In this document: piece by piece, positions 1 through 11,900 of the stretch | How the letters are laid out: each line of letters starts with the position of its first letter | Numbering within the stretch: the stretch's first letter is position 1 | Source: Closterium sp. Naga37s-1 | Lineage: Eukaryota > Streptophyta > Zygnematophyceae > Desmidiales > Closteriaceae | Direction: 5' to 3' | NCBI GenBank assembly: GCA_947471745.1 | Contig: CANJKZ010001112.1 | Span: forward strand, 2,022,001-2,086,000 | Length of the DNA stretch: 64,000 bases | Notes under the pieces: generated by a model | Seen by the model: the letters and a program-made list of their open reading frames with translations, nothing else | The model's database searches: none | What the model was told of the DNA's origin: nothing | Position numbers and translations under genes: made by a program

Positions 1-1684
1 GCCAAAGGCAGACTCACCCCCGGCGGACAGAGGACGGACAGGAGGAGCGGCCACAACACGAGTGGCGTAATCAAGGCGACGCGTGGCAGTAAAGTCAGTG
101 ACAGCGGCAGTGAGGACCGTGACGGAAGAAGGAGAGGCACGAGGATCTGTAACAAGAGAGGCGAGAACACGAGAGAGAGTAGGGCGGTACGTGCGGTAGT
201 AGTCAGTGACCGGAGTGGACAGGGAGGCAGTGAGAGACGACTCAGGAGGACGAGGAAGAACAGACGGAGGATGACTAGGACGAAACAACACGGTACGAAG
301 GTCAGTGACAGGTGACGAAGGACGAGCATGAGGGGGACGAGAGGTCCAAGTGTGGGCAAGAGGAGAGGGAGACGGAGGAGACAGAGAACGAGGGAACACA
401 GCCGGAGCTGAGTCCGAAGGAGGAAACGTAGGACCGAACACAGGAGGAGAGGAGGGGAGACCAAGGGCCCGAAGGCCAGAAACAGGGGCCGGAGGCTGCT
501 CCGGCTGCTGCGGCTGCGGCTGTTGCTGCTGCTGCTCCCACTGCAACTCCAACCTCTCACGCTCCACCCGCTGCTGAACCTCCGACCTCTAACGCTCCAA
601 ACGCTGCTGCTCCTCACGCTCTAGACAAAGAAGGGCCTGGTAACGAGTCGGGTAGGGGTGAGGAGGAGGAGTGGTGTCAGGAGGCGCAGCAGAAGAACTG
701 GCTCTGTCCTCGACAGTACCCGGCTGAGCACCCCCAGAGCGAGTACCTCCCGCGGCAGCACGACCAGTACCTGTAGGAGGTGTACCCGCACCCCCAGTCG
801 TGGTGCCTCCAGTGGCACCAGCACCAGCCCCAGACTCTCCGGCTCCAGAAACACCACCAGCTCCAGCACCACCACCAGCTACAGTACCCTCGGAACGGGC
901 AGCTGCGGTAGGTGCACGCTCAGCGCCAACGCCAACACCCCCAGAACTGGCTCCTCCTGTAGGTGCACGAACAGCTCCAACGCCAGCACCCCCAGAGCGA
1001 GCACCGCCAGAGCCCTCACCTCGAGCACCAACACCCTCAGAGGCCGCAGTGGCCGGTAAAGGAAGCGCTGACGGCTGCTGCGGAGGCGGTGAGGACGACT
1101 GTGGGGAAGGAGGAGAGACCTGGGGGGGTACCAAGGGGGGGGGGGGTAGCGTGGGACACACCAGACGGAGCGGGAATAGGGGGGGGTACCGGAGGAGTAG
1201 GGGCGGGAGGAGGAGGAGCTGGAGCCAGGAAGAGGGGAGGGGGGGGAACCGAGAGACCTCGACAGGGGTACCGGACGTAGTAGGGGACGGACTCGTCGAA
1301 GCGGACATCACGAGAGTCAAAGAACCGGTGGGAGGGAGGTTGGTAAAAGGTGAAGTCAGAGGAGCCCTAAGGGAAACCAAGGAAAACACAGGGGACAGCG
1401 CGAGGCGAGATCTTGTCCGCAGAGGTGTCGCGGACAAGAGCCAAGCAGCCCCATACACTAAACCTCGACGCAACACCAGGGGACCCTGTCCAAAGACTGG
1501 TCGGTGAAGCCCCTGGCCGAGAGACGCAAGGCCAGAGGTTCAGCTAGTGAGCGGCGTACCGAGCCACGTAGGGCCACAGAAAATGGGGCGCGTGGGCGTG
1601 GATCATGGAGGTGCGGGCGATCTCCATGACCAGGCATAAGCGGCGCTCAGCAACCCCATTCTGCTGCGGAGAGTCTGGAAGAGT
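1..1684 (-). pseudogene. E1 integrase C-terminal part and IN-RT linker (broken)
   Basis: This continues the integrase frame past a TAA at 1687-1685. The conserved copia integrase stretch SPQQNGVAERR is readable just after the stop. A further in-frame TAG near 1545 sits where related copies have Gln. The later part changes frame into a Gly/Ala/Thr/Pro-rich linker (about 1000-650), then a Gln/Arg/Pro-rich stretch (about 600-450), and leads toward the region that precedes reverse transcriptase in E2 and E3. No RT motif is reached before the window edge. Confidence 0.75.
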
Positions 1685-4216
1685 TTAGGACAGGGTGATG
1701 CCCTGCTCAGCACAGAATCCGGCGAGAATGCCGGAGCGAAACTCACCCCCACGGTCGGAGTGAAGACAACAGGCACGACGACCGCGAGTGCCCTCGGTGG
1801 CGAGGAGCCACCGGATCAGCGTAGAAGTCACGTCGGACTTCTTTGCCAAAGGGAACACGGTGGTGTACCGAGAGTAGTCGTCAACGACCACCAGAAAGAA
1901 ACTCTCATGCGCAGGGCCAAGGCGGGGAGCGGGGCCCCAGACGTCTAAGTGGAGAGTCTCAAAGGGCTCGGTGGCCGGACGAAGGGAGGAGGAGTGAGGG
2001 TCGGCGCGCAGCCGACCGTGGACACAAGGACCGAACGGAGGAGCTGGGGACGGCGGGAGTGGCGGGAGGACTCGGAGGAGGCCTAAGACAAGACGCTGAC
2101 TGGACATAGCGCGGAGACGAGGGAGGGAAGGGTGACCAAGGCGGTGGTGCCAGAGGAGGGAGGGGTGGGCAAGCGATCGACACGAGCATGACGCAGCAAC
2201 TACACCTAACATAGCAACCTGACTGGACGCGGCTACCTGGTGGGACGGGGGAACCTGACGGGGGTCGGTGCGGAGAGTGTACAGACCGGAGCCCGGCTCC
2301 TGGCGAAAAGTGGCCAAGGCAGCGTACGTGTCACCGTCCACACAGACCGCGGTTTCACCAAAAGGCTCAACCTAGACCCCGACGTGCTGTCTCGCCAGGG
2401 TGCCCACACCAACCAGGTTCCTAGAGAACGTAGGAACGTGGAGGCCAGTCAGGGAACCGGAAGGGGCAGCTGGGCACGGGAGTGTAGTGGCGCGAGTCGC
2501 AATGACCGGTCCCGAAGAGGGATCGGCCAGTGCTACAGGGACAGGCGCCGGTAGCGGAGAGAGAGTCGTGCAGTCACGGAAGAAGCACTGTGACGCTCCG
2601 GAGTCCAGTGTGAAGGAGAGAGAGGCGTTCGCCGAGGGAGTGCCTGTACTAGTAGCTAAACAAGATCCTACACTAGCACCTACTCTAGCAAAAGGCAAAG
2701 ATCCTAAGCTAGGTACAGGCAAGTACACAGATCCAGGAGCACTATAGTCAACATCAGCATACATGGCATATGACCTAGCATCATCCATAGTCATATCAAA
2801 AACAGCAATACCACGAGCAAGAAGTGTCCCCCAGCGTGGCGGCGGGGGAGCGGAGGTGCCGTGGTGCAAGCGGTAGAGGTCGTCGAGACGACTGAAGCAG
2901 CGTGCAGCAGAGTGGTCGGGGCGGCCACAGTACGAGTCCCGATGAGGACCCATAAGGATCCAGTACTCACAGGGACCAACGTCGCGGCCGGCCGAGCGAG
3001 GTCCCCGACTAGAGGGGGCCCCACTGCGCCCAGTGCTCGGAGGACCCGCAGACCTCCACTGCTGCTGAGGGCCCCACTGCTGCAGAGGGCCCCAATGCTG
3101 CGGAGGGCCCCACTGCTGAGGCTGCTGCTGTGGCGGGCGCTGCTGATGGCCCTGTCGCTGCTGCTGCTGTCCCTGCCGCCGCTGCTGTCCAGGCGGTGGC
3201 AGCTGCTGAGGAGTCGGCTGCTGCGTCTGCTGGGACCCCTCACCACCAGTGAAAACTCCACCGTCGAAAGGAGGGCCGTCAGGTCTCGAGCCACCCCCAC
3301 CACCACTCCCACCACCTGCTCCACCGCCACCGCCACTACCCGCACCACCTCCAGTACCCCCGCCGCCCTTCCCGCCCCTCTTACCAGCCTTGCCACGTTT
3401 CTGCCTGCCAGAGACAGACACAGCCGCCGTCTTCTCAGAGGCAGAAGACGTAGGGGTGGCAAGTGAGGCAGAGAATGTGGGAAGCTGTGGTACTGCACAC
3501 CCCTCAAAAAGACGAGGAGGAGGCGCAGAAGAGGCAGAGGCAACAGTGAGGAGGTTACTCTTGATCTTCAAGAGAGCAGTCTCAAGAAGATCGATGGTAA
3601 GCTCAGTGGGGTGCTTCAGAAGAAGCGCGTCGCGGGCTGTGGCTAGGCGGTCAGAGAGGCGAGTGACTAGCCAGTGAATAGTGAGCCACATAGGGGGTGG
3701 GGCAAGGGCAAGCTGGTCCTCAGTGCAAGCAGCTCGAAAGCGAGCATCAAGTGAGCGCAGGTGAATAGCGAGGTCAGAGACAGTCTCAAAGGAGGCGAGG
3801 TCAGGGTAGATAAAGGGTACGAGGAGGCGACTGAGTGAAGCAGAGGAGGGAATGGAGTAGCGAGCAACAATAGCCTTATACAGATCTGCAGCAGACTCGA
3901 CCTGAGCGAAGTGGACTGCCTCTGTCGGCGGGAGAAGGTCGGTCAGGGCGAGGCAGGCAACGGCGTCACGAGACTCCCACACGTCGCGAGTGAGGAGCTG
4001 GCGCTGGTAGTCGGCCTCCTGCTCAGAAGTAGGCGGTGGGGTAGTGGGCAGCGGCTGAGGCCGCGGAGGGGCGGTCTGAGTGCCGGACGCGTGTGCGAAC
4101 AGGTGCACGCCATCCTGCCGCTGGCTGTTAAGGTGGCGCTGCGCCTGCGTAAGCCATGTACTAAAGTCAATCGGTCTCCCTTTAGGGTCAAATCAAAGTA
4201 CTCGGGAGGTCGCCAT
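1685..4216 (-). pseudogene. E1 gag-protease-integrase core (broken)
   Basis: The likely gag start is the ATG at 4216-4214, matching the MATPRVL-type start of E2. It has an in-frame TGA at codon 8. The gag body (about 4000-3500) is UBN2-like. The zinc knuckle is CX13CX4HX4C, near 2980-2890, instead of the usual CX2CX4HX4C. The protease motif FTLDSGAS lies near 2610. A TAG near 2372 separates it from the pre-integrase HHRLGH motif (about 2160) and the integrase core (LDVWGPA, VVVDDYSRY, HSDRGGEF, about 1960-1730), which ends at TAA 1687-1685. The first two catalytic Asp are visible, and the third acidic residue lies beyond the stop. The protein is not expressible as one chain. Confidence 0.85.
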
Positions 4217-4260
4217 AGGGGGCGAAACTGAAAGAGCGCGGCTGCCAGCCGCGGGAGGGG

Positions 4261-5125
4261 GAGACAGTCAGTGGCGTGTGGGCAAGCGCGCAGGCGTGCA
4301 GGTGGGCAGGCGGCGCGGCATGCGGACAGGCGGGCGGCGCGGCGCGCTGGCTGGCGGGCGGCGCGGCGCGCTGGCTGGCGGGCGGCGCGCTGGCTGGCTG
4401 GCGGGCGGCGCGGCACGCTGGCTGGCGGGCGGGCGGCGCGGTGCACTGGCGTGGCGCGCTGGAGTGCGCGCCGGCGTGGCGCGCTGGCGTGCGCGCTGGC
4501 GTGACGCGCTGGCGGGCGCGCTGGCGTGCGCGCTGGCGAGGCGCGCTGGCGTGCGCGCTGGCGGGGCGCGCTGGCGTGACGCGCTGGCGGGCGCGCTGGC
4601 GTGCGCGCTGGCGGGGCGCGCTGGCGTGCGCGCTGGCGTGACGCGCTAACGGGTGCGCTGGCGTGACGCGCTTGCGGGCGCGCTAGCGTGCACGCTGGCG
4701 GGGCGCGCTGGCGTGCGGATTGGCGGGCGCGCTGGCGTGCGCGCTGGCGTGACGCGCTGCCGGGCGCGCTGGCGTGCGCGCTGGCGGGGCGCGCTGGCGT
4801 GCGCACTGGCGGGCACGCTGGCGTGCGCGCTGGCGTGCGCGCTGGCGTGACGCGCTGCCGGGCGCGCTGGCGTGCGCACTGGCGGGGCGCGCTGGCATGC
4901 GCGCTGGCGGGGCGCGCTGGCGTGCGCGCTGGCGTGACGCGCTGGCGGGCGCGCTGGCGTGCGCGCTGGCGGGGCGCGCTGGCGTGCGCGCTGGCGGGGC
5001 GCGCTGGCGTGCGCGCTGGTGGGGCGCGCTGGCGTGCGCGCTGGCGTGCGCGTTGGCGGGCCTTCTGGCTAGGGCACTGGCGGGCCTGCTGGCTAGCGTG
5101 CTTAGGGCAGACGGGGGGGGGGGGG
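4261..5125. repeat. GC-rich minisatellite in the E1 leader
   Basis: Tandem array built from short units such as GCGCTGGCGTGCGCGCTGGC and GCGCTGGCGGG, with CGCGCTGG in nearly every unit. It ends in a run of G near 5118. Because of its composition all six frames are open for long stretches, so the Arg/Ala-rich frames here are not genes. It lies between the primer-binding site and gag of E1. Confidence 0.9.
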
Positions 5126-5201
5126 GGGGCACGCCAAGGCTAGGGACGGCCGAAGTCTAGGAACGGCGGAGACTAAGTGTGGCCTAGGAACGGCGAACCT
5201 A

Positions 5202-5213
5202 CTGCTGATACCA
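5202..5213 (-). other. Primer-binding site of E1
   Basis: On the minus strand the sequence directly after the LTR reads TGGTATCAGCAG. This matches the usual copia primer-binding start TGGTATCAGAGC, complementary to the 3' end of initiator-Met tRNA, at ten of twelve bases. Confidence 0.75.
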
Positions 5214-5330
5214 TCTTAGAAACTAAACACAGTGGAATGAGCTGGATTGATTGGGTTGGGGTACAAATGCCTAACCCTAACTGTTTGTACCCCATATAGC
5301 ATGACCCACTAGAGGCTATAACATTTGACA
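5214..5330 (-). repeat. 5' LTR of E1 (117 bp)
   Basis: On the minus strand it begins TGTCAAATGTTATA and ends GTTTCTAAGA directly before the primer-binding site. It is homologous to the LTRs at 27715-27842 and 31776-31870. The canonical CA end is mutated to GA. It contains a perfect 10-bp inverted repeat, GGGGTACAAA with TTTGTACCCC, around a loop holding TTAGGGTTAGG. An LTR this short is unusual for a copia element with full coding capacity. Confidence 0.75.
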
Positions 5331-6311
5331 AGTTCCACTAGCAAAAATCGATTGAACAAGAATATGGTACAAGAAAGGAGAACCAAATAGCAAAGACAAC
5401 GAACCCTGTAGAAACGTTCCTCGACAAGCACCTGAATCTGTCGAGTCAGCAACGGCAGGTGAAACGACAAACACATGCATATTTCACTTGAGTTGGTAGT
5501 TTCTCAGGTTTACAACGTTCATAGTTGTGCACGTATTTACTGTTAGTAAAAACGTGTGTCAGGTTCAGTTTCCTTACTGATTCAAAATCTCCTGGGGAGT
5601 ACAATTTCCGAAATTTGTTGTTTCGCAATTGGGCGAAATCCGCGTACATTGCGAATGTTGGAGCTGAGTAATTCTGGTCGACCAAAATCACTCTGCTCGA
5701 CGAAACACTTGTCGAACTAAATTCTGTCGACCAGCAATCCGTCGGAACACCAATTCTGCCACTCCCGTCTATCCGAAAGGCTCGTCTTTGACGCCGTTTT
5801 ACTCCCGTCCACGAGCTTCTTTTAGACGAGGACTTTGATTGAGCAGAGAAAGCACTTCTACCTCGACCAATTAATCTCGTCGACAAATGACTCGTCGCAC
5901 ACAGATAAAAGTCCCCGACGTCGCCGATGACCACGAAACGAACACCGTTCTGTTCCGAAATGCTGGTCGACTTCGCCCAAGCGAGGGCGGGGCCTTTTCT
6001 CTTCGACAAAAAGTACATTGAGCGAAGGCATAAGCGAAAGATATATAGCGAAGCTAGCGTGGTAACGGTAATGCATGAAAAATGGGTGCGCTACAAGCCT
6101 AGCGCTGAGGCTGGGAATTGTCAAGGCGAAGGTCCGGAGCGCGGGTTAACAACCGAGCCGCGGGGTTGGGTCGCGTTGTGAACAGTGCCAGGAACAGTAG
6201 TCGAGGCGAGTGTCGTAAATAACAATGGTGCACTGTTGAGGGCTGTTGGCGGGAACAGTCGTGTATGCGCTAAGCAGTGACGCGGAGTACGGAAAAGGAA
6301 TTTTCCTTACA
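5331..6311 (-). repeat. Probable 3' LTR of a Ty3/gypsy element
   Basis: This follows, on the minus strand, a purine tract (about 6345-6313) that itself follows gypsy integrase. It begins TGTAAGGAAAATTCC at 6311 and has a TATATA stretch near 6045. The inner end cannot be fixed because the TG/CA border near 5331 is not clear. A GC-rich patch around 5965-6000 (CGCCCAAGCGAG) resembles the end of the solo LTR at 14361-15313, so the two may be related. The short frames here look non-coding. Confidence 0.45.
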
Positions 6312-6369
6312 CTACCCCTCCCCCCCCCCTCCCCCACCCCCCTAAGGAGGCACCCCTTATGAAAGCGCG

Positions 6370-7755
6370 TGTACATCCCAGAAACTACGGCTGCGCAGGT
6401 TCTCGTTGAGGATGGGGTGATTTTCAATTCTGTCTAGGGGTAACCAGTTGTCTTTAGTCAGCGTGCCGTCTTTCTAGTGGATCAGACATTCGATTCTACG
6501 AGCTTCTTGTGGATCACAAACTCGGTGGCTTAGGATTTTCTTGGGTGTGATGATTGGCTCGGTGGGTGGTCATGTCATGCTGGCTGGGCGGTTGCAGGGC
6601 AGTTGGCTTGTAGATACTACGTAGGGGCGAATCAGGCTGGCGTGGAATGACGGGCTGACGTACCAGTCAGCAGGGAGGAGGAGATGGGCGGTGATGGAGA
6701 TGATCATGTGGCTGATGCGAAATGGCCCGCAATATCGAGGGCGGAGTTTTGGGGTGATGGGCAGGCGGAGGTTTTGAGTGTCGAGCAGAACGAGGTCGTC
6801 GGGCTGGTAAAGGACGGGACGGCGGTGGCGGTCGCCGTTGTGTTTAGCGATGATATTTGATGCATTAACTGTGTCTGCTGCCGGGCTCCATACTGCCTGT
6901 AGGTTTTATGCGACTGTTGCTCGCGTGATACTGGGTTGTCGGGATTCGGGGTCATGGGTACTATGGGATCTTGTCCGTACTTCAGGTAGAACGGTGACTT
7001 TTGGATCGTGGTAGATGGCGAATTGTCGTATGCAAATTCGATGAGTGGCAGCTGCTGTTCGCACGTGGTTGGATCGTCACACGTGGCTCGGATTTACTGC
7101 TCCATGGTTTAGTTTGTCCGTTTTGTCTATCCGTTCGTTTCAGGGTGATACAATGAACTGAACAGTAGTCGCGTTCCGAACTGCTGCTGGTATCCCGTGC
7201 AGTCGAACGACGGTGGCGATGAAGACCCGAGCTATTTCGTCTCTCGGTTGCTAGTGATTGCTGCTGGTATCCCGTGCAGTCGAACGACGGTGGCGATGAA
7301 GACCCGAGCTATTTCTTCGGGTGAGATTGATTTCTTACATGCTGCCGTGTTTTTTCTATTTCGAAGTGACATGAGATAACGCCATTGTATGCATCCTGCA
7401 GTAATAGCTCATTCAGTAAGGTGTGGCCTTGTACCCAGATGCGATTGGTGCCAAATTTTACATAATAAACCCCCTTTGCTGCTGCGAACTGCTGCGAATT
7501 TCCACCTGTGAAGAACGGGTCTTTTTGATAGCCGTGGGTGAATAGTCCTGTCAGTAGCAGGCTGGTCTGGGCGAGTAGTATAGCATGTAGCTGGGTAGTG
7601 GGGCGGGTCAGTGTGTCGGCGATGTTCGATGCCCATATTTTGTAGGTGACCGTGTAATGAAAGTTGGACTCGAGGAAGTCGAGCCAACGAACCCATCGTG
7701 GGTGGAGGTGGGGCTGTGCGTGAAGGTACTGTAGTGATTTGTGGTCTGTCCGTAC
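6370..7755 (-). pseudogene. Ty3/gypsy RNase H-integrase remnant
   Basis: On the minus strand, starting at 7755: the RNase H end TDHKSLQYLHAQPHLHP, followed by a HPRWVRWLDFL and NIADTLTRP type stretch (to about 7600). Next come an integrase N-terminal region (about 7560-7400), an integrase core remnant resembling PETNG.TKRTN.TMEQ (about 7142-7095, with TAG and TAA where Gln is expected), SPFYLKYGQDP (about 6990), and the C-terminal KLRPRYCGPFRI region (about 6740). It ends in a chromodomain-like WLPLDRIE tail (about 6440). Order and motifs are those of Ty3/gypsy. Most of the catalytic core is lost. RNase H is cut at about 7755 where the E2 leader begins. Confidence 0.8.
7184..7315. repeat. 55-bp direct repeat inside the gypsy remnant
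   Basis: Positions 7184-7238 and 7261-7315 carry the same 55 bp (starting CTGCTGGTATCCCGTGCAG), separated by 22 bp. This looks like a local replication-slippage duplication in dead integrase sequence. Confidence 0.9.
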
Positions 7756-8105
7756 CGCGTGCGTTACACCCTGCCCGTCGCGCGCGCGTTACGCCCTGCC
7801 CGTCGCGCGCGCATTACGCCCTGCCCGTCCCACCCATCCGTGCGCGTTACGCCATGCCCGTCCGCGCACACTTCGCCCTGCCTGTCCGCGCCTGTTGCGC
7901 CTTCCCCATCGCGCAACCTACGCCCTGCCCATCCGTCACACCCCCTGCACCCAACCCGTCCGCGCCTGCCGCGCGCGTCCCCGCCCGTCACGCCCCCTGC
8001 GCCCTGCCCGTCAGCGCCTACCGCGCCCTGCCTGTTGCCCCCGTTGCGCCCTGCTAGTCCAGTCGCTCCGCGCTTGCTCTTTCAGCCGCGCCGTGCTCAT
8101 CCTGT
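7741..8105. repeat. GC-rich minisatellite leader of E2
   Basis: Imperfect tandem units around GCGCCCTGCCCGTCC and CGCGCGTTACGCC lie directly ahead of the gag ATG at 8202. They give long open frames on all strands that I treat as composition artefacts. The position matches the arrays before gag in E1 and E3, although the unit sequences differ. Confidence 0.8.
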
Positions 8106-8201
8106 TGCGTCCCTCACTTAAAGTTTCCTACTGCACTGCTTGCGGCGTCCTACTCCGGCTTTCTATGCACTTTTCCTGTGTCATTTCTTCACGCTTCCAA
8201 T

Positions 8202-9669
8202 ATGGCGACACCTAGAGTCCTCCGCTTGGACGCTGAGGGTAGGTTGCTTGAGTGGATCCTGCATGCGAAGCGTCTCCTAGAGAGTCAGGTTCAGGGAGAC
8301 CAAATCCAGTGACCTCCGTGCACCACCAAATCCTGATTCCTTAGGCGCTGACCCCACCTGTGATGACAAAGATCGTGTTGCACATCAGCGTGCTGCGCTG
8401 ACGGCCTAGAAGTCGCGTGACGTTGTGGCTTGCATCGCCCTCAGCAGCCTCCTCCCTGAGTATGAGGAAACCCATTTCACCCAGGTTCGCACGGCTAGTG
8501 AGTTCTTGACTGTGATCAAGGCCCGCTACACTACTCCCACTACTGTCTCTCTTGGTCGCCGGGTCCTCCCTTTCCTGTTTCCTGAACTCGCTTCGTTTGA
8601 GCACCCTGCTGACTTGACCGCTCATCTGCGTTCACTGGATTCTAGCTACTGCGCTGCCTGCATTGGTGCACAGCTTGCATTGCTCTTCCCCACACATGGT
8701 GATCATTATCTATTTCATCGCCACTAGTCTTTCTGACCACCTTGCCTCGGTTCGTGACACGCTTCTTCTGAGCTCACTATCGACGTCCTTGAGTCTGCCC
8801 TCAAGGACGTCGAGAGCAACCTCCGCTTGGTAGCCTCTGCCTTTGGCGCTGTGTCACCCCCACTGTTCCAGGAGTGCACTGTCCCTTTGCTACCCACCTT
8901 TACTGCCTCCCTCGCCACTGCTACTACTGACGTAACCGCAATTGCTGTTACGACTTCTGCGCAGTCTAGGGCTCGAAGTGTCAGGAAAGGCGGCCAGGGT
9001 GCGGGCGGCAGCGGAGACGACGGAGGTGGCGTTGCGGGTGGCGGTGCCAGAAGTGCTGGAGTTGGTGCAACGCCTGGTGCCGCGTCGAGTGACTCCCCTA
9101 TTAATGCTGGTGTAGGTGCCGCTCGGGTTAGTCGGGCACCTGTGAGACTGCCAGCTGCAGGTGTTGGAGTGGCGGCTTGGTACCTGGCTCAGCGACTGCG
9201 GCAGCAGCAGCAGCTACTCCTATCGTAGCGGCCACAGTAGCAGCAGGGGTCAGCATCGTCCAGACAAGTACCCGCAGCGCTTCCGCTTTGACCGCCACCA
9301 CACACCGGGTCAGTGCTTTGCTCAGCTCACTGACACTCTTCGAGCGGCCTACGGCATCGACGGCCCTGCCCCTGATTAGCTTCCTCTTGTTCACTCGCAC
9401 GCTGCCACTCTGTGAGCCATGTCTGCTTCTCAGTTGCTTCATCTCTTAGGAACTCTTCATGCCATGTATGTTGTTGTTGACAATAATGCTTCTGAGTCTG
9501 TTTACTCACGTGTTTTTAGCTTAGGTGCTAGTGATGATGCTGTGCCAGTTGCTAGTGTAGGTTCTTGCTTAGGTACTAGTCCAAGTCCTACTCCGGAAAA
9601 CGCTTCACTGATTTTCACCTTGGACTCGCACTGTTTCTTTCACGTCCACACGACTCTTACTTCGCTTCC
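8202..9669 (+). pseudogene. E2 gag and protease start (broken)
   Basis: The gag ATG at 8202 begins MATPRVLRLDAEGRLLEW and hits a TGA about 35 codons later. The UBN2-like body is readable at 8425-8727 (HFTQVRTASEFL, then FPELASFEHPADLTAHLRSLD). The Gly/Ala-rich gag tail is at 8830-9226, and the end of the zinc knuckle (HTPGQCFAQL) near 9300-9335. The first Cys of the knuckle is not recognisable. The protease start FTLDS lies near 9613-9630 but lacks the following Gly-Ala. The reading then runs into the solo LTR at 9670. Several stops and shifts make it non-functional. Confidence 0.8.
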
Positions 9670-10517
9670 TGTTATGTGTCACAATAGGCTCCAATGTGCC
9701 TAGAACCAAGGATAGAATGCACAGTCGGATTTCTGTACAGCGGCTTCAAACATTCATAGCGATATGATCACAGCTCCAAATGACCTCATTCAACTTGGAT
9801 CTGGAGCGCCTTAACGTGGCCTACAATAGGCACGATTTCATCAAGAATTGACGACACAGCGTCGGTTTGAACGAACGGCACTATGGCAGCAACATAGTCT
9901 TAGGACACACAATTATGAAGAACTAGAAAGAGTTAGCAAGAGTTGTGAAGGGTTACGAGTTGGGAATGCCTCCCAGCTCCTACAAACCCCAAGAGCCGAG
10001 GTACAGTGATGGGGAACAGTGCCACACTGTCCCCAACCAAGAAGGGTCTCGAAACTACCCTTCACAAGGGCCTACACCAACTGAAATGTTACACTACACA
10101 TTGTAATGTAACAATCTTTAATATCTTGAGGTGTACCCATTTGGCGAGCTTCAAAATCACATGAAGCTTGAACCAAGGCTCGGGTTCTTCATCCCAAACC
10201 CATCCTTGAGTTCTTGATGGGTCAGCTGCACACACCTGCGACACGCCGAACGTTTGACAAGCGACAAAATAGAAACCGCGCACGGGACACACGACAAAAT
10301 AAAAACCGCGCGCGAGACACAAATGACCGCATTAACACGCGGCTAGCAATAACTCGCTACTGACTCGACACGCACACACTCGATACATGACCCATCATGC
10401 ACACACTATTATAAGCATGAAATATATATTATTTCATGCTCACATTCCGTTCCATGCACACACGCATGCACGCACACGGACAACAAGCTGAGTGCAAACC
10501 GTAGGGTTGCACCAACA
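9670..10517. repeat. Solo LTR in E2 protease, first copy (848 bp)
   Basis: It begins TGTTATGTGTCAC, ends TTGCACCAACA, and is flanked on both sides by the 5-bp duplication CTTCC (9665-9669 and 10518-10522). The protease sequence resumes directly after it. A TATA-rich patch lies near 10410-10435. No internal element sequence remains, which fits LTR-LTR recombination. Confidence 0.85.
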
Positions 10518-11900
10518 CTTCCTGCGCCAGTCGCCGTAGCACTGGCTGATCCCACTTCGGGACCTGTCACTGCTCACTACACTACTACGCTTCCGTGAAC
10601 GGCTGTTCCCTCGGGTTTCCAGACCAGCTTTCACGTTCCCTTGCTATCCAGGAACTTGGTGGGTGTTAGGCCGCTCGTGGACAGTCACATGGGTGTTTTG
10701 GATTGAGCCTTCTCGGGACATTTTGACCTATGTAGACAGTGACACGTACACGCCCCTGGTTACCTTTCGCACTGAGCCGCGCTCTGGTCTTTACACACTT
10801 CACACTAGCCCTTGGGGGAGGCAGTAGCAGCAGCAGTACCCTCCGACCCCCGTCACTACCTTCCATCAGGTGGTTCGCGTCTCACCAGGTTGTCGCCTCC
10901 CACCAGGTAGCTGTGTCGGTAGAGTCCCAGCGTCTGGTTCGGTTGCTACGTCTTGTTCGTGTCGGTCGCTTGCCCACCCCACCATTCTATACCACCACCG
11001 CCTTGGTTACTTGTCCATTCCTCGCCTGCGCACTACGTCTAGTCAGCATCTTGTCTTAGGCCTCCCGCGAGTCTTGCCATCACTGCCGCCTTCGCTTGCA
11101 CCATCTTGCGCCCCTTGTGTCGAGGGTCGGCTGCGCGCCACCCCTCATTCCTCATCCCTTCGTCCGGCCACCGAACCCTTCGAGACTCTCCACTTGGATG
11201 TCTGGGGCTTCGCCCCTCGCCATGGCCCTGAGCGAGAGAGTTTCTTTTTGGTGGTCGTTGACGATTACTCTCGCTACACCACAGTGTCCCCCCTGGCGAG
11301 CAAGTCCGAGGTGACTTCAACGCTGATCCGGTGGTTACTTACCACTACGGACACGCGTGGTCATTGTGTCAGATGTCTTCACTCCGACCATGGGGGTGAG
11401 TTTCACTCCGGTGTTCTCACCGAATCATGTCGCGAGTAAGGCATCTGTCAGACCTGGACGCTTCTAGAGTCCCCACAGCAGAATGGGGTTGCTGGGCGCC
11501 GCATTGGCTTGGTCATGGAGATTGCACGCACCTTTATGATTCACGCCCGTACACCCCATTTCTGTGGCCCTACGCGGTTAGGTACGCAGCTCACAAGCTG
11601 AACCTCTTGCCACGTATCTCCCAGCCTGAAGCTTCACCGACCAGTCTTTGGACTGGGTCCCCTGGTGTTGCGTCGCATTTCGTGTCTGGGGCTGCTTGGC
11701 ACTTGTTCGCGACACCTCCGTGGACAAGACCTCGCCTCGCGCCATTCCCTGTGTATTCCTTGGTTTCCCAAAGTACTCCCGTGACTTCACTTTCTACCAC
11801 CCTCCCGTTCACTGGTTCTTTGACTCCCATTATGTCGCTTTTGACGAGCCAGTCCCCTATTACACCAGGTACCCCTGTCGAGGTCTCCCAGTTCCTCCTC
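10518..11900 (+). pseudogene. E2 protease end and integrase, first copy (broken)
   Basis: After the solo LTR the protease tail resumes. The pre-integrase region (YHHRLGYLSIPRLR, about 10990-11030) and the integrase core follow (LDVWGFAP, VVVDDYSRYTTV, LHSDHGGEF, about 11190-11400). The core stops at TAA 11437-11439. SPQQNGVAGRRIGLVMEIAR follows in a shifted frame (about 11470-11530), then the C-terminal integrase region to about 11880. Two Asp of the catalytic triad are visible, but the chain is broken before the third acidic residue. Confidence 0.8.

Larger units (their letters stand above)
1..5330 (-). mobile_element. Ty1/copia element E1, 3' part cut by window edge
   Basis: Minus-strand copia remnant. 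In transcription order it holds a short 5' LTR (5330-5214), a primer-binding site (5213-5202), a GC-rich minisatellite leader (about 5125-4261), gag and protease (4216-2372), integrase (about 2371-1400), and a low-complexity linker running off the left edge before reverse transcriptase is reached. The domain order gag-PR-IN-(RT) is that of Ty1/copia. Stops and frame changes show it is dead. It belongs to the same lineage as E2 and E3, judged by shared integrase wording and shared gag layout. Confidence 0.9.

Noticed and set aside
4261..5160. Several overlapping long Arg/Ala-rich open frames on both strands
   Set aside because: All frames are open because the GC-rich tandem array lacks stops. 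No domain, no conserved start.
5446..6018. A 190-codon minus frame near the left end
   Set aside because: It lies in the probable gypsy LTR, has no recognisable motif and no good start context.
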